A stretch of DNA of 64,000 nucleotides from Colocasia esculenta. Taxonomy: Eukaryota; Streptophyta; Magnoliopsida; Alismatales; Araceae. Every line of letters starts with the position of its first letter. Within the stretch, counting starts at the first letter, position 1. Both the position numbers and the translations under genes were made by a program. This document shows positions 21,751 through 32,702 of the stretch, one piece after another. The notes under the pieces are model-generated. The model made no database searches. It saw only the letters and a list, made by a program, of their open reading frames with translations, and had not been told where the DNA came from. The DNA lies in assembly GCA_014218235.1 (NCBI GenBank), contig CM024758.1, forward strand, positions 71,620,206-71,684,205, read 5' to 3'.

Positions 21751-21770
21751 GAGTCCCACCGTGATCGCCA
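21751..21770 (-). promoter_or_regulatory. Tat-A primer binding site
   Basis: On the minus strand TGGCGATCACGGTGGGACTC starts 3 nt after the LTR end. A PBS must begin TGG to pair with a tRNA CCA end. The equivalent Tat-B site (27021-27002) differs at two or three bases. I cannot name the tRNA with certainty. Confidence 0.75.
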
Positions 21771-22538
21771 ATTTGTAGACGTATTTTTTTTTCAAAACAC
21801 CTCCCACAAAGAGGATGATTTAAAAAAGAAAAAGAATTTTTAAATAAATATGATGAAAAGATGTAGCGAAAAGAGGTGGAAAGGAAAAAAAAATAAAAAT
21901 GTGCGTGCTTGCACAACAATGGAGGTGTGATCGCCAGACACGCGAAGGTGTCGAAGGAAACGGGTGGAAAGGAAAAGTGCGTTACTTACGTTCACCCGAA
22001 AATCGTGGGAGAGTGATATACAGGCTCTTCTTACTCTTCCACCGGCCGGCTGGCGAAGAAAATTTAGCTTCGGGTTACCTTGCAAGAAGAACAACAAGAA
22101 ACATGTGACAAATTGATTAGACTTGGAGGCGCAGTATAAACCTCAAAGGAGATGAGATAAAATGCATTAAATGTGCGTTAACACACCTCGTGGGGTGTGT
22201 TAAACCCCTAAAAAGACTGTGGGAAAGGATTAAATGAAGTGTGTGTGTGAAAATGGTGTGATGAATGTTAAAAAGTGAAATAAAATAAGGTGAAGTGAAG
22301 AGAAAAGAGTAAGAATGGAGTTGATGGCCATTGTTTGGATGGATGAAGAGGTGGACTAAGAACTCCTCCCGCCTCACTCCAACGCGCGTGAAAGGAATGG
22401 AGGTTCTGAACTCCACAAGTCGGGCGTATGGAATGGCTTGGAGTGAGGGTGCTTCTCCTTAATTCGCAGTTGAGACTCCAATCCGACAAGGCTTCGCCGT
22501 AATGTGTGGGTGATCCTCAAAACAGTAGCCTCGGGGGT

Positions 22539-22548
22539 CTATTTATAG
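22539..22548 (-). promoter_or_regulatory. Tat-A TATA box
   Basis: CTATAAATAG on the minus strand. It lies directly downstream of the U3 inverted-repeat array, the usual layout of an LTR promoter. Confidence 0.7.
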
Positions 22549-22562
22549 GGAAAATTTGCTTA

Positions 22563-23065
22563 AATCGCGTCCGACACAGTGGACGCCTATTTAATAAATC
22601 GCGTCCGACTTAGGCGTCGTGATTTACAAGATTCACTTGCTCCGATTAAACGTTGCCTAACATCGATTATAGCCTTCTTAAGAATCACGTCCGACATGTG
22701 TGCCGCATTTCCAAACCTTCCTATTTGCATCGATTCTTTGCCAAATATCAAAAATGGAAACTATGAATCGCGTCAGCCAAGGCGGACGCGAATATGAGTA
22801 GGATCGTTCTTTTAGGGGAAATTGATCTTCTTCAGAGGAAGGTTAGAAACGCGTCGTACTAAGTGGACGCAATTCTATTTTAGCAGTAAATCTTTCCAAA
22901 AACAATTTTGGAAATTGCCATAATTCAAAAATGGAAACTCTTAATCGCGACGGCTATACTGAACGTGAATCAAAATAGGGTAAGCGCCAGAAAAGAAAGT
23001 GTGATACGCGTCGGCTTTACCCGCCGCAGATCAAACTCCTTAAAAGGCGTCCACTGTATCAGACA
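22563..23065 (-). repeat. Inverted-repeat array in Tat-A U3, about 8 units
   Basis: The units have the form AATCGCGTCC-loop-GGACGCGATT, each 24-30 bp, for example around 22563-22590, 22597-22626, 22682-22710, 22764-22792, 22847-22872, 22941-22972, 23004-23032 and 23045-23066. The arms vary between units (GTCCGAC, GTCAGCC, GTCGTAC, GACGGCT), and many are imperfect. They occupy the 500 bp upstream of the TATA box. Confidence 0.75.
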
Positions 23066-24841
23066 TGATTACTTGAAGTTCAACAGACCCCTTTTGACCC
23101 CCTTAAAAAAATTCCTAAAAATCCTAGAAAAATAAAAAATAATAATAAGAAAATCACTCAAGAGATTAATTGAAGAGAGCCACTTCGAGGCATTGCGGTG
23201 TAACATGAAATTTGCTCGATATGATGTCAAAATGGTGTGTCTACACAAAGCAGATTACATTGTCTATATGAAATACTCCATTATATGATTACATACTTAT
23301 GAAAATAAAGGTACAAGAAGAATCTCCACAACACTAGCTACTCCTCTCGCTTGGAGTCGCTCCTAACTATCTCCTCCAAGGAAGTGGAGACAGCTGCCAC
23401 ACTTGTACGCCGAAGTAAGTATGAGTCTAAATAGACCCAGCAAGCAATCCATGAACACAACCATACACATATCATCTACACATGCTAGTTTCCTAAGCAT
23501 TTAAGGATAAACATGGTGCATGCTTTATATTACTTTAACAACTATGTATAAAACCTATACCATGATTTCTACACCTTTTGTTCATCATGCTTCAAAGATT
23601 TGAATCTCATTCAAACCATATTGCAACTATACACAATTTAAGCATGGAACTATACATAAAGTAAATAGCATACCTAGTATGGAATCTATTCATTTTCTTC
23701 ATGTATTTAACACAATTGTATACACATTTTTCTTGCTGTTTTGACATGAATTTGACATATTCACATAGGATTACACTATTTCACATGATAACACATACAC
23801 TTAACAATTTGACATGCTCATATTTCACATTGCACATTTCACATGATCATATTCACATATTCACATTTTACACTTAGTTGCCGTGACACATAGTCCAAAC
23901 CACCACTAGAAGGACACACATAACACATACACATATCCATCATCTAGGCAACATAGTGATAGATCTTAGTTAACTGCGCAGAATTAGGAGAAGCACTCTC
24001 CACCCTAACCAGTGGTACTTGTCCACCTCCAGGATTTCATCCTAATGCCCTTAGGATATCACTCACATTGAACCCTATCGTAGGGACTTTACTACGGTAC
24101 GGTTTCACAGCCCTCTATGGTAGCAGTGTCACTAACGGCACAGTTTATACATTTTCACGTTATCACATTGTCATATTATTCACATGCATTTAGACACACA
24201 CACATTCACTTTTAACACATATACATGGATCAGTTTGCAGAGCATGTATTACTGTTTCATAATGTATTAAACTCATACACAAGCCTATTCATGCTGGTAA
24301 CTACTGGATCATACCAGATAAAGCTTAACATGTTCAACATGACTAATTTCCATGGTTAAACTAATAATCACATTTCCTATTATCAAACCAAAACCAAATT
24401 TTTATCACAAGTTATAAATAGTAACCATGTCACATGCTCAATTTTTCAGATTTTTCGGACCTTTAAAATAAGTATAACAATTAAAACATGTTTCAGGCAT
24501 ATTTATCATTAAATTCATTTACACATGATACACAGTAGGACAGTCATGCATAACCCTGTCAAAACCTGCCAACAGTTGTTATAAGCACATGGAAATTTTA
24601 TGAAATGCTAAGGTATAGGAAATCTAATTATTCAAGAATTACCCGGATTATTTCATGCTCACAATCCATTTACAGAAATTCTAATAAATAAAACTGTAGA
24701 CAGAAATTCGTCCTAGCCTCATGATGTGACCTACTAAATGTACTTGACCCAAGAGAATCCTGACAGCATATACACACATCCAGAAGTCTGAAAAATATAC
24801 CACAGAGATCAAATATGCATTCTGTAAAAAGACCTGAAGAA

Positions 24842-24935
24842 CTTGGCGGCACAGAGGTTGCCGCCAACCGGGTTAACGGCACACGATGTTGCCGCTAATC
24901 TTGGATATTAACGGCAGCAAGCTGGCTGTTAAGTT
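24842..24935 (-). repeat. Inverted-repeat cluster, Tekay-D downstream set
   Basis: Units are TTGGCGGCA/TGCCGCCAA (24843-24867, perfect 9-bp arms), TTAACGGCA/TGCCGCTAA (24873-24898) and TTAACGGCAGC/GGCTGTTAA (24908-24932). They lie downstream of the TATA in transcription sense, like the second cluster of Tekay-A, B and C. Confidence 0.8.
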
Positions 24936-25477
24936 CCTATCTGCAGAAGTGCAGACTACATGCACAAACTATGGTGAATGGGTGTTCCAGGACACGAGGA
25001 AAATTCTGTAAAAATACTTGGGACCTAGAAGACATGTGTAGGGATGATGTATAAAGGTTACTTGCTTCCGAAAAATTTCTAGATAGGATTATTTTTGCCG
25101 AAGATGTTCTCCTCGGTCAAGCCAAGAAGTGCCCAAATCTCCCCTCGAACCGGCTTTTGTGATGGAATATGTTGCACGCCGGAGTCGGGGAAGGTTCACA
25201 GATGTTCAAAGTCTCTCCCAGTCGATGTAGATCGCCAGGAGATGCACCACAACGCCGGATCCAAGCCAAGTTCAATTTTTCGCACAGGTTTTCTACGGTT
25301 TTGACAAGAGCCCAAAAAGACCTAATCCGTTCAGAAGAATGAGTTTTTATAGAACCTAAGGGGTCGGGTATGCATTAGGGTAGGAATCCTACCGTTGGAA
25401 GCCATTTCCAAAACAAGAACCGAAGGAAGCGCAGTCATTTCTAGATCTGAAACCGCACAATTTCTGAGAAATAGACG

Positions 25478-25565
25478 TCCACATTCCTGCCGTTTATTGG
25501 GAATCAACGTCCATCGATCTGGACGTCGACTCTCTCATAAACGTCCATGCATGTTGACGTTTACA
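25478..25565 (-). repeat. Inverted-repeat cluster, Tekay-D U3
   Basis: GACGTCCA and AACGTCCA-type arms recur (25473-25480, 25506-25513, 25541-25549), with GGACGTCGA at 25521 and GTTGACGTTTAC at 25553. They lie upstream of the minus-strand TATA at about 25350. Confidence 0.65.
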
Positions 25566-25861
25566 TGTACTTCGGCCAGAACACATAAATGACCATAAAC
25601 ATACATACACTATATGTATATACATGCAATATGTAATGTGAAACCTAAGCACTACATGTACAATGTAAATAAAACAATATATACATGATTGACAAGCATA
25701 TGCATATATACAACATTATTTAATATAAATTGTACAGAAATAAACACATATCTATATATATACATATACATGTATACACAAGCACATAGCTATATACACA
25801 TAGCAACTAATACATCATAAGACAAAGTCAAATAAAAGAGCAAAAATTCGAGGGCCTTACA

Positions 25862-26357
25862 GAGTGGGGGGTGTGGGTTGGACATAGGGTGGATAGATAG
25901 AGGGAGGAGTTGGAATCGGAGTTGGTGCAGGAGTGGTGGGAGAAAGAGTGGGGATCCGGGATGGAGTGACAGGCTTGGGAGTGGGCCTAGATGAAGAGGC
26001 ATTGAAAGGAGAAGGAGAAGAAGGGGAAGCCATCGCCTGAACCATATGCTTGGAGATCATAGAAATGATGTCCTCGAGAGAATAGTGGGACAGGAGTTTG
26101 GAGAATTCGGGGTCATCTTCGGTTTCTTGGGCACAAGTGGGATTGACCCTCAAACTCACCTCTTCATTATCAGCTTGAGAGGAGGACTGAACTGACTCTT
26201 CGGGCTGAATGTTAGAGTTAACCATTCCGACAAATTCATCATTCACATTATCATCATACTCAAAAGCCGGATTGTTATTCATGCTGATAGAATTCAACCA
26301 AGAGTCCATTAGCACACAACCTACTGATTTTAACATGCTTAGGCCAATTAACCACAT
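25862..26357 (-). pseudogene. Tat-B gag, N-terminal fragment
   Basis: A minus-strand frame reads FEYDDNVNDEFVGMVNSNIQ and then a Ser/Pro/Thr-rich stretch, and is cut at 25861 by the Tekay-D LTR. Its position (after leader and PBS) and its acidic DD-containing start match the N-terminus of Tat-A gag (20725). I recognise no motif strong enough to prove gag on its own. The remaining Tat-B body should lie beyond Tekay-D and Tat-A, left of the window. Confidence 0.5.
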
Positions 26358-27001
26358 TGTTATTAGGAGAAATATGGATTTCTACACAAACAATGTTGTC
26401 AAACAATGTCCCAAAATGTTTAAATGTCACAATTGTGTGTTAACTTAACTTATGAAGGCCGATTCTCTCACCTCTCACTCAAAGCCGGGTGTATGGGCTA
26501 GCTAACTGAGAGGGTAAAGGTCCTCTTGCCCCATACCATGAAGGAATCTACGGAATTTAGGGACTTATGGAGTTCTTCTTGAAGTCAATCTGATTTACCC
26601 GAGAGGGAATCCCTGAGTAAAAGATTGTAATCAAGAAGGGGTTATCCTAAAATGTGTGTGTGTGGAGGGTGGGGGGGGGGGGGGGGGGCTAGAACAGAAG
26701 AGAAAGGAGACCCACCTCATGACTCAGGACCGTCAGTGATAAAAAAGAGGGCAAACAAAAGAAAACAGAAAGAAAATCAAACAAAAACAAGCTTATGTAA
26801 AGTAAATAGCAACACTGGCGACGTCAAGTTCTTTAGTAACAAGTAGACGGCATGATCGATGGACGCTAACAGGAAGTTGACCACACAGGATGTTGACGCT
26901 AAGAAAAACTAAACGGCATAGGATGTGGACGTTTACCTGGGTAGACGTCAAGATCGTTTGACGTCTACCTGTGCGCAAGCTGAGAACCGCAGTGGCAGTA
27001 G
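26358..27001 (-). other. Tat-B leader with G-run and inverted repeats
   Basis: Non-coding. It shares the GAGGGAATCCC block with the Tat-A leader. It contains a run of 18 G (26671-26688, plus strand) after a GT repeat, and four inverted repeats at 26850-26970. The best is GTAGACGTCAA/TTGACGTCTAC (26941-26968), with perfect 11-bp arms and a 6-nt loop. Confidence 0.65.
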
Positions 27002-27021
27002 CTGTCCCACTGTGATCGCCA
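27002..27021 (-). promoter_or_regulatory. Tat-B primer binding site
   Basis: Minus strand TGGCGATCACAGTGGGACAG. It matches the Tat-A PBS except at two or three bases and lies next to the inferred LTR end at 27030. Confidence 0.7.
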
Positions 27022-27029
27022 AAGAGATC

Positions 27030-28288
27030 TGTGGACGTTCCGTTTCGACACGGAAAACTTTGGAGTCCCCCCGAACGTTGGTGCTCCCTCGTGGGTGTTG
27101 GCGTGTGATGCTGGTTGACCCTTGTTCTCACTTCTCGTTGACTCCTGTTGACTGAGTTGACCAAGGGGAGAACAAGGAAACCAACAAAGAAAATGAACAA
27201 GATGTAATCGCCAGGGCCTTACTTGTGCCCAAGGAAGTGTTCAGATCACGCTGGTGATGCAGCCTTGCGAGCGAATAATGGTGGGATGCCAACTTCTCCC
27301 CTTCGGCCGACCAAAAGGAAGAAGCTCCACGGTATCGTTGGAGGTGTTCTTGCGACAAAAAAAAAAAACTCTATCAGACTTAAGTGAAGTGTAGTAAATG
27401 TCCATAAGCAAACAGAAATGACCCAAAAGCTGAGCCTCGTACTGGTTGCGGGTCTGAAAAGAGGGGTGGCCAACTGCTATGACCACCATTCTTCCCTCTG
27501 TTTTGGTTTGGAAAACACCTTTTAGGTATGTAGGAGTGTGTACTACGTCTTAGTGTGTGTGTGTAGAGTGAATAGCATGTAAAGCTAAGAAAGGAAGAAG
27601 GGAAAGAGAAGAGAAGAGGGAGATGATCCTCATTTGTAGGCATTGGTGGCTGCTTTGTGGGCTCCTTCAGCTTGTGGTGAAGCTCCTGGACGCTCCAAAT
27701 GATGAGAGGCAGAGAGGAAGCAAAGGTGGAAGCTCTCAAGGCTCAAAGTCACTTTTTCTCTCTCTTCTCTCATGGCATCAAAGCTCTAGCTCGTCCAGCC
27801 TCTCCGCCCCTCTTAAAAGGTTGAGGACCTTCATATATAGGCAGTGGGATTGGAGCTAGGGATCATAGGATGCTCAAGTGTGAGAAAACACACTTAAACA
27901 AGTGGCAATCCAAGTAGAAAGGTTAATCCAATGGGAGGGGGCCAAGTAGGACTTTTACTGGGTCAAGAGGGTGCCAAGGTGGCCCATTTGCCCGTTGGTA
28001 ACGGCCGCATGCGTTGCATGGCTGAGGTAGGGGAGCAAGTGGGCGAGATTCTCGGTCAGTTCCATAGAATAGGTAATCCTAGGTTGGCATCAATCGATGT
28101 TACCGCCAACCTCATGTAGACGTCAACCTATGTGGACATCAAACGGAGTCAACGTCAAGGGTCTGTGCCGTCAACCTGGGGTAAACGGCAATCGATGTTG
28201 ATGTTAACATGGGATCCGAGGCAAGTCAACAAGTGGTCAAACAAGTTTTATTGGGCCATAGACCAGACGGGGATGGGCCAAATCTCGC
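27030..28288 (-). repeat. Tat-B 5' LTR, distal end unclear
   Basis: It begins TGTGGACG (plus strand) near the PBS. A TATATA box on the minus strand is at 27833-27839. Upstream of it, 27997-28215 carries five inverted repeats (for example around AATCGATGTT and GTAGACGTCAACC). A PBS-core variant TGGCGATTAC sits at 27204-27213, as in Tat-A. The matching far end (expected CGTCCACA-like) is not visible, so the LTR is probably truncated at about 28288 by Tekay-C. ORFs in it are not genes. Confidence 0.6.
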
Positions 28289-30331
28289 ATCTAAAATTAT
28301 ATTTGTTTTGATGTTTAAGTGTTCTACCCGAAATCTCTTATTAACGTCAACATCCATTGACGTTAAGCGGTAGTTGATGACAACACTTGTATTGTTTACC
28401 CTGTGGCTAGATAATCTAGACGTCAACATCGATTTATGCCTATTTCAGGTTGACGGCAGCCATGTGGCCGTCTACTTCTCTGGCTGTATTTGGGATTTCA
28501 GATCTAAAACTGCCCCGTTTTCTCTAGAGTCCATTTAGGAAACCCATCCTCAACGGTCAGGACTCTTATGGCCTAGGATTCTCAAGACTCTATGGCCTAT
28601 TTAACCTAGACATCTCAGTTGGGAGAGGACGTTTGTCACCTAGGGCTATTTGGGTTTCAGGGAGAGGGAAATAGAGAGTTTGTGAGGGCTTGATCTAGCG
28701 ATTGGAAGGCTTCACCAGCGATCTTCTACGTTTGGGAGGTTCATCTCAAGGTGGAGGAGCTCTTCTAACACCGGGGAATCGACTACACAAGCGTGGAGGT
28801 CAGATCAAGGAGAAGAATGTCACCTCTTTGGCTTGGCCGAGGAGGGCTTCATCACCAAAAATTCGATCTTTAGAGGTTTTTAGTGAGGCAAGTAACTTAG
28901 GGGTTTCGTTCCTAGACCTATCACCTAGAGTTTAGGTGTTTTTCCGGATTTTTAATTCGTGTCTTGGACCCCCAAATTATGTGTTTTCTGTGTTCGATCT
29001 ACACTTTCTATAGACAGTAGGTTGACGGAAACCATATTGCCACCAAGTTCCTGAATTAACGGCAATCGATTGTGCCGTTAACCCACCCTCTTGCCATCAA
29101 GTTCATCTGGTTTTTACAGAACTGTGGATTTAATTGTGTGAGGTGATTTTCAGGGATTTCTAGATGTTTGCACATGTTATAAAATTTCTAGTTGGTCAGG
29201 TATGTTATCAGATCAACCATGAATTTTTTTAAATTTTTGGATAATAATTACGAATTATAGAATTTCTGTTATGGAGAAATATGCATGTTTTGACAGATCT
29301 AAATTCGGAATAAATAGGTATGATTTATGATATTGTTACAGGAAATTTTCATGAACTTAGGGTTACTGTATACATGTTTTGAAACTGTTAAATATGACTA
29401 TTCATTGTTTATCATGTTTAATTGAAATATCTTGTTAAATTGCATGAGATTTCTGTTAAATGTTAAAAATAGTTAAACTATCATGAAAATTCTGAAAACT
29501 TAACCATGTGATATGTTTCTTGCGAAGAGTTTATGGTCAAATTTGGGACTGATCTGATATCTATATGTACTATTTTCAATTATAAAGGTATTAAAAACCA
29601 TATTAAGCATGATTATTCAAGAAATAGTAAATTCAATGATTAGTATCATGTTTAGGTACTATTATGCATGTTTCAATACTGTTAGACAATCATGATAGGT
29701 TTTGTAAACTGAAATATAAGTGTTTGAGTGGTATGCATGTGAATGGACTAGTTAGTGCATGTAAAATGATGTAAATCATGTGATTAATTGAGATGATGTG
29801 ATTAAGTGAATGTGTGCTGAAATTGACACTGCTACCATAGAAGGCTATGGAGCCGTACTGTAGAAAAGTTCCTATGGGAAGGCTCAATGTGTGATTATGT
29901 GATATTCTGTGGGCATCATGATGAAATCCTAGAGGTGGACAAGTTTCACTGGTTATGGTGGAGAGGGCTTCTCCCGATTCTGCGCAGTTACCAAGATTCG
30001 TCACTATAATGCCTAGGTGATAGGTATGTGTTATGTGATATGTGTGTCCTTCTTTATGGTGGTTCAGACTATGTGTCATGGCAAAAGAAAGATAATGTAT
30101 AAAAATGTGAAATGTGTGTGAATGCGCAAAGTGTTCATGTGAAAGTGATGTGCTAATGTGTTACAATGTGAAGTAATGTGAAACCATGTGATCATGTTAT
30201 ATTTATGTTAAAACAGAAAGAAAAATGTGTGATTATGTGATATAAAAGCATGTGAAAGGTGAGAGATAGCATGCTTGGTTTGTTAGTAATCGTGTGTTTA
30301 ATCCCATGATCAAGTTAATTGAAAAATTGTT
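28289..30331 (+). repeat. Tekay-C 5' LTR copy
   Basis: It is collinear with 32703-34769, starting at about 28291 because its first part (TGTTAGGCCC) is absent. A TATA-like TATTTAACC is at about 28596. Inverted-repeat clusters lie at 28341-28480 (TTAACGTCAA/TTGACGTTAA, perfect 10-bp arms) and 29020-29110. The last 45 or so bases look like a joined RT fragment (NRVF-P codons) rather than LTR sequence. Confidence 0.8.
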
Positions 30332-31210
30332 GGATAGTTTTGTTGTGGTGTTCATAGACGGTGTGTTAGTCTATTCTCCTGATGAGGCTACACACCGTGA
30401 GCATCTGAGGATTGTTCTGGATGTTCTCCGAGAGCACAAGCTGTATGCTAAGTTCAGCAAGTGCAACTTCTGGATGCACGAGGTTCACTTCCTTGGACAT
30501 GTCATCTCAGGCGCTGGAGTTATTGTTGATCCAGCGAAGGTTCAAGCAGCGTTAGACTGGGAGACTCCAAGGACACCATCCGAGATTAGGAGTTTTCTTG
30601 GGTTAGCAGGCTATTACAAGCGATTAATTGAAGGCTTTGCCTCTATCGCAGCACCTTTGACTAAGCTGACCAAAAAGGAGTTAAGTATGTGTGGTCTGAG
30701 GATTGTGAGAGCAGTTTCCAGATACTAAAGATGAGGCTGACGTCGGCACCCATGTTGATCTTGCCTAGTGGTGCCGAGGGTTTTGCGATCTATTCTTATG
30801 CTTCCCAGATAGGCCTTGGTTGTGTTTTGATGCAGCATAGTAAGGTAGTTGCCTATGCTTCTCGTCTATTAAAGGAGCATGAGCGTAACTATCTGACCTA
30901 TGATTTGGAGTTGGTGGTTGTGGTCCATGCACTGAAGATCTGGAGACACTATCTTTATGGTGTCAAGTTCGAGGTGTTCACAAATCACAAGAGTTTGAGG
31001 TACCTTTTCTCTCAGAAGGAGTTGAACCTGCGGCAGAGAAGGTGGATAAAGTTCCTTAAAGTCTATGACTTCGAGCTTCAGTACCATCTAGGGAAGGCGA
31101 ATGTCATGGCAGATGCACTCAACAGAAAGAATTCCTTACTTCGGCAGGATTGGAAGATGCTTGAGGATGCGGCATGTGCTATGACCGAGCTAGAGCCACA
31201 AATGTGTTAG
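30288..31210 (+). pseudogene. Tekay-C RT remnant and RNase H
   Basis: It starts in the last part of RT: SFVVVFIDGVLVYSPDE (about 30335), where the second catalytic Asp has become Gly. The connection (FLGLAGYYKRL) and RNase H (GLGCVLMQH, LKEHERNYLTYDLEL, FTNHKSLRYLF, ADALNRK) follow. A frameshift lies at about 30690-30725. Conserved Asp residues of RNase H are altered (YTDAS reads YSYAS; TDHKS reads TNHKS). It is clearly inactive. Confidence 0.85.
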
Positions 31211-32668
31211 GCTTTCATGACAAAGTTGTCTATCCGATCCACTGTGTTGGACGAGGTGATCGAGCAGCAGAGGGCTGATCCTAGACATCAAGAGATGGTG
31301 GGCAAGGCAGGCATTGCTCGATATGAGGACGGTGTTATCATATTTCAGCACCGAGTATGTGTACCTGATGTAGTGGATGTTCGTGAGCAAGTACTTGCAG
31401 AAGCTCACAGGTCGCAGTTCTCCATTCATCCAAACAACACCAAGATGTACTAGGACTTGTAGAGATCCTTCTGGTGGTCAGGCATGAAGAAGGATGTGTC
31501 AGAGTTTGTATCCAGGTGTTCGGTGTGTCAACAGGTTAAGGCCGAGCGTCAGAGACCATCAGGTCTTATGTAGAAGATGGAGATACCTATGTGGAAGTGG
31601 TAGGTAATCACAATGGCTTTTGTGACAGGTTTGCCCAGATCATCTAACGGGAATGACTCAATTTGGGTGGTTGTAGACCGTTTCTCCAAGACTGCTCACT
31701 TCTTGCCCATGAGGAAGAAACAGTCTGTGGAGAGCTTGGCGAGGCTATATGTTGGCAGCATTGTGAGATTGCATGGTGTGCCGAAGTCTATTATCTCTGA
31801 TAGAGACCCACGGTTTACGTTGAGGCTGTGGTAGGGTCATCAGGAGGCTTTGGGTTCTTAGTTGAAGCTTAGTTTGGCTTTTCACCCTTAGACAGATGGC
31901 TAGTTCAAGAGGATGATTTGGACGCTCGAGGACATGTTGAGAGTGTGCGTGCTTGATTGGAGGGGCTACTGGGAACGCCACCTACCTCTTGTGGAGTTCG
32001 CCTACAACAACCATTTTCATGCAAGTATCGGTATGGCTCCATTTGAGGCTTTGTATGGTCGGCTGTGTAGATCTCCTTTGTGCTAGGAGGAGACAGGTGA
32101 TAGGTAGTTGGTTTGTCCTAAGTTGGTGCAAGAAACATCGGATAAGATTTAGCTCATCAGACAGAGATTGGTTGCAGCACAAGATAGGCAGAAGAGTTAC
32201 GCCGACAACAGAAGGAAGGATTTAGAGTTCGAGGTTGGCGAGCATGTTTTCCTTAAGGTTTCACCTATACGAGGCGTGGTCAGGTTTGGCAGGCATAGTA
32301 AGCTGAGTCCGAGATTCATTGGCCCGTTTGAGATTCTCAGGCGGATGGGCTGTGTGGCGTACGAGCTAGCTTTACCCCCAGTGCTAGCTAGTGTGCACCC
32401 GGTCTTCCACATGTCTATGCTCATAGGATACGTGCGAGATCCGTCACATGTTATCGGTCACGATTCAGTGGAGATTCAGCCAGACTTGTCTTATGTAGAG
32501 CGACCAGTAGCTATCCAAGATTGGAAGGTTGAGCACCTCAGGGGTCAAGGCTATTGCATCCATGAAGGTGTTGTGGAGAAACTTCTCTTGGGAGGAGGCT
32601 ACATGGGAGCTGGAGGAGGCCATGAAGAAGCAATATCCCCATCTGTTTGGTTAGCATTTCTGCTCTAA
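31211..32668 (+). pseudogene. Tekay-C integrase-chromodomain (heavily mutated)
   Basis: It follows the Tekay-B integrase but is interrupted by about a dozen stops, many of them TAG where Tekay-B has CAG or TGG (for example 31451, 31573, 31890). The first catalytic Asp is lost (MAFVTGLP for MDFVSGLP, about 31615). SDRDPRF remains, and the DGQSE block is altered. The C-terminal region (FEVGEHVFLKVSP, FIGPFEILRRM) and the chromodomain start (PVAIQDWKVEHLR) are readable to about 32545; a frameshift then spoils the end. The C-to-T bias fits long-standing cytosine methylation. Confidence 0.85.
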
Positions 32669-32702
32669 CTTCGAGGATGAAGTTTTATTTTAGGGGAGAG
32701 GG

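Larger units (their letters stand above)
1463..23245 (-). mobile_element. Tat-A: Ty3/gypsy Tat-lineage LTR retrotransposon, 3' LTR off-window
   Basis: Read on the minus strand, the order is 5' LTR (23245-21774), PBS, leader, gag, protease, G-patch, RT, RNase H, archaeal-type RNase H and integrase, then a non-coding 3' region. The two RNase H modules, the G-patch after protease and the Cys-His box FHRGPGH in gag are known marks of the Tat/Ogre group. The element is split by Tekay-A (4446-13732). Nothing like its 5' LTR occurs at 1-2800, so the 3' LTR should lie beyond the left edge. Stops and frameshifts are scattered, so this is a dead copy. Confidence 0.8.
21774..23245 (-). repeat. Tat-A 5' LTR (1472 bp)
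   Basis: The ends are inverted repeats: plus-strand TGTAGAC at 21774 and GTCTACA at 23239-23245. It abuts the PBS on one side and Tekay-D LTR sequence on the other. A TATA box on the minus strand (CTATAAATAG, 22539-22548) splits it into about 700 bp of U3 and about 740 bp of R-U5. A second TGGCGATCAC lies at 21927-21936. ORFs inside are not genes. Confidence 0.82.
23246..25861 (-). repeat. Tekay-D LTR, interrupted by Tat-A
   Basis: On the minus strand it starts TGTAAGGCCCTCGAA at 25861, as in Tekay-B. Near its far end it has the conserved block (23340-23450) equal in kind to 55540-55680 of Tekay-B: a GCTTCGGCGTACA-like core, GGAGGAG, then TTCATAAGTATGTAAT. It stops at 23246, where the Tat-A LTR begins, so the last few hundred bases should lie beyond Tat-A off-window. 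A TATA-like CTATAAAAAC (minus) is at about 25344-25353. It may be a solo LTR or the 5' LTR of a full element. ORFs within are not genes. Confidence 0.8.
25862..28288 (-). mobile_element. Tat-B: 5' end of a second Tat element
   Basis: On the minus strand it runs LTR (28288-27030), PBS (27021-27002), leader (27001-26358) and gag start. The layout and PBS match Tat-A. It is broken on one side by Tekay-D (25861) and abuts Tekay-C on the other (about 28289). Confidence 0.65.

Noticed and set aside
23246..25866. Tekay-D as a complete solo LTR with 5-bp duplication.
   Set aside because: GAGTG next to 25861 has no partner near 23246; the far end is replaced by the Tat-A LTR, so completeness cannot be claimed.
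29690..30079. A minus-strand ORF present almost identically at 34134-34523.
   Set aside because: It is simply the same position in the two LTR copies of Tekay-C; it has no domain and an unlikely His/Thr-rich composition.
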